A model generated the notes under the pieces. It saw only the letters and a list, made by a program, of their open reading frames with translations. It was not told the origin of the DNA and made no database searches. From Sweltsa coloradensis (lineage: Eukaryota; Arthropoda; Insecta; Plecoptera; Chloroperlidae), in the NCBI GenBank assembly GCA_024449915.1, contig JAMZAV010001058.1:372001-436000 (forward strand): a stretch of DNA of 64,000 nt, in the 5' to 3' direction. Shown here one piece after another: positions 24,301-36,300 of the stretch (the first letter of the stretch is position 1; every line of letters starts with the position of its first letter). The translations under genes and the position numbers were made by a program.

Positions 24301-27300
24301 AGGACAACAGCTTACCCTAAAAACATTAGGTAAGTCGCACAGACACAAATAGATGAGTGAACTTCTGAATATTGTATTAATTACTATCATTAATTTCATA
24401 CTGTTGTTCTTATATATTTTGTGAAATTATTTCTTTTTGTAAACATGTACTTTGTATTGATTAGTATGCTGGATCCCCGTGGTCATCCATACTAATTGTC
24501 CGGCTGTCAAATAAAGATTGAATTTATTATTATTTCTACCCCTATCCATGTTTACTGTTCATTAATTTAATTTTACAGACAAATTTACCACAAATGTTGC
24601 ATTGAGACAGGAGATGATTGTGAGAGGCTCCTCTGCGGTGGACCCTTATTCTGGGCTAGGGACCGACGCCCAGGTCCTCGAAGTGGACAATGTCGTATAT
24701 GATCAGAAACTAATTAATGTGGACATACAGAACAACAAAAACTCATTCTATAACATTCAGATTTTAGTCTCCAATGATGCAAAGGAGTAAGTACAGACTA
24801 GTATTGTAAATGAGTGAGGTAGTAGGTAGTACACACAATAACTATTTATTATGTTCCTCATTATTTATCATTTCAACAAACATTTTACAGGTATTCGCTG
24901 TTCCGTCGTTGGGGTCGCACGGGAACAAACATAGGTGATAAGAAATTAGAAAAATTTACTGACAGAAGCAAAGCAATTGGAAAATTTGTTTCTTGCTGGT
25001 CGGACAAGACCGGAAATGTTTGGGAATCTAGGAATGAGTTTTGTAAACAACCAGGAGCATATTACCCAGTTGTCACCACTTTCACACAGGTGAGTCATTA
25101 CACACTACCTTTGTTTTTTGGTTTCAGGCTCAATTCCAACCACTAAATAAAATTTAAAAAACTAAGCTGAACAATTTATTGGACAATTTTATTGGAGTTT
25201 GGAAATTTGAACTTTTTTCTACCGAAAAGACAGCAAATGTTGCGATCCTGCTAGTTTGATATTTTGCTAGATTCATTCATTCATTGCATGTTTACATTAA
25301 GTTTTGTATTGTACCGTATCACCCCTACTCTGGCAAGCAACAATCAGGGCCCTGTAAAGAATACACATTAACTTGTTATTTTTTAACACCAGTAACTATT
25401 ATAACAAGAACAATAACAGTAACAGTAACAATTATAACAAGAAAGAAACTACTTGCATTTAATTTCATATATTTTATTTTTTATTTATCATTTATCAAGC
25501 TACAAATAGCAATTTTATGAGATAAGCTACTAACTAGGTATTTGTTTATTCATAATTTACATAGTAGGCCCTATTAAAATGCACATACAGTAGTTTGAAA
25601 TGTAGTACTAATGCTAATCAGGTGACATAATCTTACTGATTGTCTTTGTTTAACATTTACTTGTATAACCTGTACTTATAATGTAATGTTATGATGTATA
25701 ATTGTTTAATTAATGTATTTAAAAAAAAAAAAAAACTAAATTGAAATAATGTATCTCTTGTTGTTCTGAAAAGAATGAGAGTTTGCCTATGGCGGTTTAC
25801 TCTGAGCTGCATCTGTCCAAGCTGCCTGCTGCCCTAGTGAATGCTTTAGAATTGATGTTTGACTTGGAAACGATGAACTACGTTATGCGAAAGTTTGAGG
25901 TAGGATGATTCAACTATCTCATTTCAATTTAAACTAGGTACCTACTTTGTCAAATATTGGAGTTTGAGGAGGTGGAGATGAAATAAACTGTCTTCGATTC
26001 TTCATTTCCGGATATCTTGGTTTCAACAGGAAGTGACGGCCATATTTGTTTTTTTTTCTTTCAATGAATGTCATCAGTTTTTGATTTTAGGCAAAACAAA
26101 GTGACAAATTCTCATTTAAAACTATTTTACATCAAGCAAGAAGTAAGAATTTAGGTGCGTGCCAGTATTCAGCAGCTTCAGAATTGTGGAGATTTTCTCC
26201 GCTGTCTTCTCTTGCAAGCAATTTTATTCACGGCTGAAATATAGAACGCGTAAACTGACTGCACTCGCTAGCTAAGCCAAAGCATACTTGATTGCTGAAT
26301 ATTTTGATTCTCCTATTGCAGTCCCGCTTTTTAATCTTTTTTTGTGTGCCCCTTTCATATTAATTCTTTCATCTTTGTCAGTATGCCCCATATGTCTTTT
26401 TGAAATTGAATAATTTATTTTCATGTGTTATTTTTATTGGACCCTTTGTTTGGTTTTATTTTTTTCCATGAATTACAAAAAGTGTAAAACTTTGTTTTCA
26501 TTCAGGCGAGCCAATGCTAGGGAATAGGTTCTTGACCAATCAGAAGGCTAGGACCTCGCAACCAGGTTGGGATCATTTTGGCATGTGGCCGCTCGCGCAG
26601 TTCCATTTGCTTGTTGACATGAAAACTAGACTAAGTCAATTACTGTATATGGCCCACCTTTGGCCCAGGTGGGCACCAGTAGGACATGTGTGGTTGCCTT
26701 TGGTTTCCATTTTGGTGGAAAGCTGGTTGATGTGTTACTTAATTTTTAAGCAAAATTAGGGAATATTTTTTTCTTTACATTTTCTGTTTTTTTTTTGGAA
26801 TGATAAATATTTGGAAAATTTAAATTTTACATGTAGTTTCCATCTTGTCGTCCTACCTGATAAAGCTTCGGGCACCACACTCTGAGAACCACTTACCTAT
26901 TATTCATTATTATGTATTAGTACTACTTGAATTGCTCTTTAGTAGTTTTATTACTGGAGGTTTTCTGTAAGAAAAAAATTAGTGGGCTAGGCCCCTACCT
27001 GTCATGTTAAACGAGGTATTTTCACGGTAATGTCCAATAATTTATTTACACGTTTTCTTCAATACCACGCACACACATACACTACGTTATATAATACAAA
27101 GTACGAAATACAACACTTTGTAACTAATGTACCAACTCTCGGAGCATAGAGAAACTACACGGAACGCAGATTGAACAAATACGTCCGACTGTGCCTTGCG
27201 CGCCAAGGTCTACATCTTGTGTACTGACCTCTGCCTCCTTCGCCTCTAGTATGAGAATACTATTAATGAAAATGTCGTGGCCATGAAAACTAAACTACCC

Positions 27301-30300
27301 AATAACATTTACTAAAATGTAATAATTTTCAGCTGGATCTTGAAAAGATGCCACTTGGGACTTTGGAAGAAGAACAATTTGAAAGAGCCCAGCAAATTTT
27401 GAAAGAAATTGAAAAGGTGATCAATGGAGAGCAATCAGCAAATTACAGAAAACAACTCATTAGCTGTAGCAATGAATTCTTTTCTACTATTCCGCACTCG
27501 TTTGGAATGAGGTCTGCACCCGTCATTGACAACCAGAGATTGCTTAAGGTAAAGTTGGTTCTTGTGAAGTCAGATCATCAGAGTCCCCCCCCCCCCCTTA
27601 ATCTAAGTGTAAAAAAATTGTAAATTTTTAGTTTATCCACAATTCAAAATACAAATATATATATTTCTTACACCTGTTTCCAACATAAGTCGGGTCAGGG
27701 GGTGGCTAACCACCAGATTTTCTAGGGCACACAGAGTTTATTAACACCGGCTTGCCGAGCCTGTCATGTCCTCTTCTCCTTCAATTTCTTCGTCTTCAAT
27801 TTCATCTTTTCCGTCCATATCGTCTTCTTCTTTCTTGCTTCTTACCACCAGCTCACGCCATTTCCTTCTGTCCTCCCATAGTCTTCCTGCTTCTACTTCA
27901 TCCCAACATTTATCTCTCTCTTCAACATCATTTATTATTTGGTCATCCCACTTGTCTCTTGGTCTACCAGGTCTTCTTCTGTTCATATTTCCCCTTTCAA
28001 ATTCTGCTCTTGGTATTCTCTTTATATCCATTCCTCTCATTTGTCCATACCATCTCAATCTTCTTTCTATTTTGAACAGAAGCTTGTCAACACCAACACT
28101 CTTCCTAATTTCTTCACTCCTGATTTTTTCAAGCTTGGATACACCCGCTATACTCCTTCGAATTTCATTTCTGCAGCTTGTATCTTATTCGAGTCCCTCA
28201 CTCCCAACGTCCAAGTCACAGCACCATACGTTAGAATTGGCAAATAGTACACCTTGTACAGCAACAGCTTACACTTGGCTGGGAAATCTTCATTCCACAA
28301 CAACTTTCTTACCTGATGATAAAAGGTTTCGGCCTTGGCTACTCTTTCGGAAATATCACTTTCCAGTTTTGCCTTGTTTGTTATCATGCTTCCTAGGTAA
28401 GCAAACTCGTCAACTTCTTGTAGTTCATTTTCACCAACCTTTACCTGCTGACTCCTTTCTTGACCCTTTCCATAATTATTATATGAACGATTAAAATAAT
28501 AATACATAATTATATGGTTTATTGTCATAGTAGTATCTACAGTTTGAGATTGATCAGACATCAGACACGGTAGAGAGCTGGGGAGTGAGGTACAGTACCA
28601 GCTTGGGACAAAATATCGGGTTGAGTGCATATGTAAACCCAGTGCCCGTATGGAAGACATTGTAAGTAATGTAAAGACTTCTGTGAGCACCGTTATTATT
28701 ATCGGTGGCACAAACGATATTGAAACTCTAAACTACTGCCATGACACTCATTTACCAACAGATGAATCTGTTGAATCAGTAATTTTAACTCTCTCAAAAG
28801 CTATTGCTGAAATGACACTCAATGGTATACAGGTTGTTCTCATATCCAGCCGAGGCGCCTAGATAAAGTTCAGTTAAATACATCAATAGCTGTGGTAAAT
28901 AACAAGATTGGGCAAGCAATGAGAGTAAACCCAAGGTAACATACATATCTCTTGGTGATGAGTTGCATCCTAAAACTTCACAAGGCATGGGCTTCATTTG
29001 AATAAACAAGGAAAAGTGTGGCTAGCATCAAAAATTGCAGCCGAACTTAGAAATCACCCAAGCTCAGCAGATAGGCCTACCTTAGAAGAAGTGATGATGT
29101 ACGATGACCAGATGCATTCGATTTGTACGATTGGCTTGACGCCATGCCTACTGGACTGGGAAATAGGTCATTTGGACCACACTCCCTGCCTTCAGATTAC
29201 ACCCATCCAGAGTGTATCTACAACTAGACAGGCTACTACCAAAACAGAGGAAAGCAGTGTAGGCCTACCGGCAAGCAGTGTACATACAACCATAGTTACC
29301 ACTAAATTAGTTGAAAGCAGTACACGTACAACTAGACCGACCACCAAAGCAGTTGAAAACAGTGTACCTACAACTAGAGCTACCACCGAATCAGCTGGAA
29401 ACAGTGCACCTACAACTAGATCTACCACCGAATTAGCTGAAAGCAGTGCACCGGCTAGCAGTATACCTAACACTAGACCTACCACCGAATTAGTGCAAAT
29501 CAGTGTACCGGCAAGCAGTGTACTTACAACTAAAGCTACCACCGAATCAGTTGGAAGCAGTGCACCTACAACTAAACCTACAACTAAACCTACCACCGAA
29601 TCAGCTGGAAGCAGTGTACCGGAAAGTAGTGGTGTACCTAAAACTAGATGTACCACAGAATCGGTTGAAAGCAGTGTAACGGCAAGCAGTGTACCTATAA
29701 CTAGATCTAACAACGAATCAGTTGAAAGCAGTGTACCGGTATATCTAAAAACGAGTAAACCTAGGGCAAGCCCTTTCAAAATTCGATGCCAACCAAAAAG
29801 ATTAGTGAAAACTAGGCATAAATTAATTCCTTTTCGGCAAAACCACAAGCAGATAACCAAAATTTAAATTCATCTGGCATAGGCCCAAATTGTAAACCAG
29901 CTAACTCAGGCCTTAACCTAAAAACTAAGTCAAAACTCCCAATCAATGATAGCTCATTTTTAAATATAGTCGCTCTCAATATTCAAGGCATGGGGAACTG
30001 CTTTGACGACCTTCAAATCTTCATTAATTCTCTTGAAAAGATACCTGACATACTCTGCGTCTCAGAACATTGGCTTAGAGACTATGAATTGCAAGTAGCA
30101 GTTTTACCAGGTTTCGTGCCCCCGATTGGCTTCTGTCGGAGTAAAGCTAAACGAGGAGGTGTATCAATATATGTTAATGCCCTTCATAAGCTACTGATAA
30201 GAGATGACATAATGTCCTTATCAATTGAGAAGGAGTTTGAGTGTGCAGCGGTTGAGCTTCCCTCTTTAAACACTGTAGTAGTTTCAGTTTATAGAACGCC

Positions 30301-33300
30301 TGATAGCAATATCAAAATATTCCTTTCAAGGATAGAGTTGGTTATCACAAAACTATTCAAGAAGCCAATAGATAAGATTTTTATATGTGGAGACATTAAT
30401 ATAGATTTTACGAAACCCAGTCAAATTAAAATTATTTGGTTAGTCCAAGAGCCTACGAGAGTTACTGGTTACCATGCTGGACACTTTCAGTGTTAGAGCA
30501 ATAGTCCAAGAGCCTACGAGAGTTACTAAAAATTCCCAAACTACAATTGATAATATACTTACAAATGTACCACAGGAAGACTGTTCAGTAGAGAGCAGAG
30601 CAGTTCATTTTTCAGACCACAATGCAGTAGTTATGAACAACTATCTTAGGTCTACTGATAATGCAAATAATCACCCACCGAGCAGGGTAACCCGTATATA
30701 TAGCACACATAATTACTCCAACTTTAGGAGCCTAGTTCAACAAGAAGACTGGGACTCGGTCTTTAACACTGATTGCGTGGAGAAGCAAACTGAGAATTTC
30801 ATTAGGACATTCTGTAAACATTTCAATAAGGCATTTCCACAAAAATTAAAGAAGCCCCAAAAAATGAAACGCTCAAACTGGATAACGTTAGGCATCATTA
30901 ACTCTAGTCATACCCTAAACAAGTTATACAAGTTAAAAAATGTAGCACCTACTGAATTAAATGTGAGGAAATATAAGGAATTTAAACAAGTATTTCAAAG
31001 AGTAAAGCGGCAAGCCAAGAAAAGCCATTTTGCTGATCGGATACAGTGCTCGAACAATAAGACCAAAACCGCTTGGCAAATAATTAAAGGGGAATCGGGA
31101 AAAATTACCTCCTCCTCTAAGGAATATAGAGCTGGAGCAAAATGGCAACTTGATAACCAACTCGTTTCAAATAGCAAATATTTTTAACAATAATTTTATT
31201 AAAGTAGCACATAACATATTGACGGTGGGTGAAAAGGGAAATAGGACTGAAAATGCACTGCATAAAATGGGAAATATTTCACGGAACTTCTCAAGTCAAT
31301 CGTTGCTCTCAAAACCCACATCTAGACGGGGGATAGGCCAAATAATAAATAGCATAAAAGTAATAAACGGTAACCAATCTAATTACATTGCCACTCACAA
31401 AAATATGTAATACGTCGCTAGAAACTGGTATTTTCCCTCAATGGCTTAAATATGCAAAAGTTATTCCCATTTATAAAAAGGGTAATAAGAAAATAACTGC
31501 AAACTATCGACCAATATCCCTGCTGCCCATCTTCTCTAAAATACTAGAGAAAGTAATGCATGTAAGATTAAATAACTATATCGTAGAAAATAATATAATA
31601 ACGGATAACCAAAATGGATTAAGATAAGGGAAGTCTACGATAACGGCAGCGTTCACTTTAACTGAAAAAATATTGGAAGCTTTAGATAAAAAGGATAAAG
31701 TGATAGGACTATTCTTCGACCTGTCTAAAGCTTTTGATACTGTGAATCACAAGACCCTCCTCCAAAACTCCATGTGTATGGGATAAGGGAAATACCACTC
31801 AAATGGTTCGAGTCATACCTTAATAATAGGCAACAATGCGTTGAAATAATAAATACTAATTTGCAGGTCAATCGTATACAAACTATTCGTTCAAACTGGG
31901 GGAAAATAGAAACTGGGGTCCCACAAGGTTCCATTCTTGGCCCAACCATGTTTCTCATAGACATAAATGACTTGCCGACTAATATAAGTTCTGACTGTGT
32001 CGTCCAATTTGCAGACGATACCAGTGAACTGCTTACACATGAGAACTGGAAGGATCTGGAGCTATTAGCAAACTCAGTAATTGTAGAGAATAATGAATGG
32101 TTTGATGTCAATGAATTGGGACTTAATCATGACAAAACCAAATTGATAAACTTCCATACAGGTGTATCTAAGCCATTGAGTTTGGAAATATTTAGTAAAG
32201 GGACTCTTAGCATTGCTGACCAGAATAGGGCAGATTTACTAACTCCTACTTGTACAGCTGAATTTCTGGGTCTTACCTTGGACGAGAACATGAACTGGAA
32301 AGCTCACATTGCAAAAATAGTTCCTAGGCTTAGTTCGGCTTGCTTTCTTCTAAGGAAATTGGGCACTCTCTTGGATGAAAAAAAATAGCAAATCTGTATA
32401 CTTCTCTTATTTCCATTCCGTTATGTCATATGGAATAGCAATATGGGGAAATTCTACAGATAAACATAAAGTATTCTTGCTACAAAAAAAGGCAGTGCGT
32501 ATAGTGGCCAAGGCTGGTTTCAGAGACAGCTGTAAACCTTTATTTAAGAAATTAAAAATTCTCCCTATGCCTTGCACATACATTTATGAAGTCATTACTT
32601 TTGTACACTGTAATTTAGAACAATTCAAAAAGAACTCGGATGCTCACCACCTTAATACAAGAAACAAGAACCAATTACGGATACAACAATGTAACTTGAC
32701 AATGCGCCAGAAAGGTCTTGCTTGTGAGGGAATAAAACTGTGCAATTGCTTGCCTGAGGGGTTAAAGGAAATAAGAGACGTAGACCGGTTTAAAAGTAAA
32801 CTTAAAGAATTTCTTCTGGATAAATGTTACTATACAGTGCAAGAATATACATCCTGCTGAATTCTACTGTTTAGTTGACTGATGTATTGTACATAATTGA
32901 TTTTCTACCGCACCTTAATGTTATTTGATATTCTGTCTATCTTAAACTATGTTTTTATATTTTTGCCATGTAATGTGTATATTGTATTTTTATATCTGGA
33001 CATGTGATAGGCTATATATGTTTTGTTTTGTGTAACCTATTAACTATTTAACGAATTGGGCCCAAGTGTCCAACAAATAATTGTAGCTTATCTTTTATCT
33101 CACACCCTATTTAACTGCTGTATAATATATAATATGAAACTTGACAACTCGAATGTTCTAATATACTATGTATACCAAAAGAATTTTAAAGAGACTAATA
33201 AAATGACTATGACTATGACTATGACCATTTACATATGTACAGACAATATGGTCATGAAATACAGATCCATAACCGAGAACAGTAAAACTTATAAAATATA

Positions 33301-36300
33301 ATTTAAAATAAATAAATGGATACAATCATAATATAAAATGTTTAGATTGGAGATGGGTTGACCACAAACATTTTGTCCTACAGGAATATGCCAATAAAAT
33401 AGACTGCCTGAAGAATATCAAGATTGCATACACAATAATGGAAACAATTGACGTAACCGGTCTCAGCCATCCAGCTGACACCCATTACCCAGAGCTGAAG
33501 ACGAAAATGACTATTCTTGACAGATCAACCTACGAGTTTTCAGTAGTCAAAGCTGACTTTGACAACACGTTCTCAACCCACTTTGTCCACAAGTACAACA
33601 TTGAATTTATTAATGTAAGTAATTGAGCAAACAGGTGCTTTATTTATTTATTTTATTGTATTTTTCTCGTCACTCGGTGAGGAGGAGTGCTTTTTTGTAA
33701 GGTGCGCAACTTATGTTCTTTACTTTGAAGTGGAAGAATGATATTGATATGAAACTGAGGGAGAGTGTAGATGCAAGAAATCAGCGGGTGTTGTTATTGT
33801 TATTGTATTGGCAGTTTGTTGTTTGTGTAAGTTTTATTTACATTTTCTACCGATATTTTGAATTCTTAATGTTTAATCTCCGATATTCGTATACGCGACT
33901 TCTAACTATGTAGTAAAAGAAAGAAGTTAACCTGTCAAGTAAGGCCAGGTTAGAGGGATGAGGCCCAAATAGGAGAGCAATATTCCACCACAGGCAGCAC
34001 ACAGGACGTTAAATATAGTCTTAGCGCACTGACACTCTTTATTTTGCTCAGACTGTACAGAATGCCCAGCATTTGCGTGCCTACCTACCTTTGACACGGA
34101 TTCTATTTATGTGGGGTAATTAATTTTCCTCATATCTAGTTCTTCTATGCTTGGTTCGACTCATCATTTGTATTATATTTTATTTGCAGCTGCTGTCCTA
34201 TGATGTCATAACAAGTACAAGCATCGTAACGTACGCATTGTGTGTTAATAAATAATAATCCATAACAAATTGGTAATAACATTTGGCATAACATGCTACC
34301 TTGCCTCTGTTTTTGCATGGTTTGTTTGTACTCAGCTGTCTCTAGGCCTGAAGTTTCTTGTAACAGTAAGGCAGCAATATAATATGACTACACATTGACT
34401 GGCATTTAACTATTTATGGATTGAAAAATTTTGCTATGTGATTATACCAGTGTAATATAATTATTATCTGTGATTAATGATTATACTTATGAATTGTGTG
34501 GCTCGTTGGTCTTGTGGTTAGCATATCTGCTTCCAATGCAGAAGGTCCAGGGTTCGATTCCCGCTAAAGTCAGAAGTTTTTTAACTTCTGATTTGGACTT
34601 TAATGTCTTAGGAATTTGTAAACGGTGACTTTGGAGCCGTCCTAGCAACGAAACACATAATAAATTCAGAGTTGTTCTGAATCGGCCTTGTTGATTCTGG
34701 CGTTGATTCGCGGGTGTTCGCACTGTCCATACCACTGATTGCTATATTTCCTATTTAAAAATATCGATCTTTGGTTGGTTATCGCTCACTCGTCGATTGC
34801 GTCGGGGCCTGCAAGGTTGGCTTGGTCGCTTTGATTTAAAGTCCCCCACTGAAAATCAGTTCTATAACTGAGTGGGTAGACTCTAAATAAAATTTATTTA
34901 TTTATTTATTTTATTTAATACATTATGTACTGTATGCACTTTTTGAGCAAACTGTTGTGTTTGTGTATCATGATAATGACACAGTGAATAAAATGATTGA
35001 TTAATTAATAGTTTTCTTTCTTTCTATAATATTGCAGGCTTTCTCCTTGGAAAGAGAAGGTGAAAAAGAATTGTTTAAATCATTGGATAACCGCCAACTC
35101 TTGTGGCATGGTAGCCAAAGCATTAACTATCCAAGTATATTATCAAAGGTAAGTTCTTGGAAATGAGTCACTTCGTAGGTGAGCCACTGGGTGGAATAAG
35201 GGCATAACTCAACTAGTTTTCAGAGTTTTATGCCCTTATTCCATCCAGTGCCTCAATTGGTGTGTAGGCCTAAATGTTCTGTGAAAGAGTTGAGCATTTG
35301 ATACAACTAACTTTCATTGCACGTTGTTTGACTTGTTTCCTAGCAATTCTTTGAACTAAAGCAACATCTTTGTATTGATTCATAGGAAAAAAAATGTTTA
35401 ATTAACAAATTTTAATGTAGAATTAGTTTTTAGAAATTCAAAAATATTTTGTTACTGGTAAATTGGTAATTTTGTGGTGATGTTGCTGTTATAATGGCAA
35501 TTGATTGCGAGTAGTATGTATTTGTATTTTCTTGCATTCATGCACACATTCTGTCATTCTAGGGTTTTGTCCTTAATCCTAAAGATGTAGTGACGAACGG
35601 ACATTGGTTTGGCGCTGGATTTTACTTCGCTGACATGGTATCCAAATCTGTGTCATTTTGTAAGGCCTTGACTGAAAAGCCTTTTGGCTTTGTTCTTCTG
35701 TGTGAAGTAGCATTAGGAAAAATGTGAGTGAAATACATTTTTATCTTTTATATCAATACAGAGTCCAAATGGACATTGGAAAACTATGTCTCTAAATATT
35801 GATAAATTGTATCGAATTCGAAATAGTATTGAATATTGATTTTATAATATCATTTATAATATAATTAAGAACTTCAAATTTTTACAGAATGGATATTTGC
35901 AGTAGGCTTTGAAGAATGTCACACATTTCCAAACTCTTTTGTGACTGAATTTGTTCCAAAATAATACCGTCTATATTAATAAATAACTGTACTACATCAT
36001 GATTCACGATAGCTTCAACATGTTACCCTATCTGTCTACTCTGATCTGATTGTTTTAAGGTTTGAAACTAAAACACCACTGAACCACATTAAGGACGTGC
36101 CAACGGGGTATGACAGCATAAAGGTTTTGGGTAAAGTTTGCCCAGACCCCAAGGAAATGATTGAAATGCCCGACGGAGTGCAAGTCAACGTTGGAACCGA
36201 GATTCGAACTGAACATCAAGACTCTGTGGTAGAACATAATGAGTATCCTTTTACAATTGACTTTTGAAAAACAATAAACTTTTTAAGAGGGAGAGAGACT

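Larger units (their letters stand above)
28545..33226 (+). mobile_element. CR1/L2-group non-LTR retrotransposon, nearly complete but broken
   Basis: In order: an ORF1 with an SGNH-esterase-like segment (VIIIGGTNDIE) and a Thr/Ser-rich repeat tract, an AP-type endonuclease (29960-30630), a reverse transcriptase (31388-32390) and a C-terminal domain (32375-32860), then a non-coding 3' part ending in (ATGACT)n at about 33204-33226. Frameshifts and stops throughout (for example near 28860, 30495, 31395, 31627 and 32388), so inactive. It enlarges PARP1-like intron 11 to 5.8 kb. Confidence 0.85.

Noticed and set aside
26514..26759. 81-codon frame in PARP1 intron 10
   Set aside because: Trp/Leu-rich composition, no motif, no splice support; looks like chance in a moderately GC-rich patch.
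27766..28494. A 242-codon plus-strand Ser/Leu/Phe-rich frame
   Set aside because: Antisense shadow of the acidic/basic RTE C-terminus; no start context or family features.
29192..29860. A 222-codon minus-strand frame with hydrophobic Leu/Val-rich repeats
   Set aside because: It is the complement of the Thr/Ser-rich tandem repeat in the LINE ORF1; repeat structure keeps the antisense frame open.
36060..36267. PARP1 ending at the TGA at 36265-36267
   Set aside because: It would cut the fold immediately after the catalytic Glu; a phase-matched exon at 37701 supplies the expected last strands and is followed by a polyadenylation signal.
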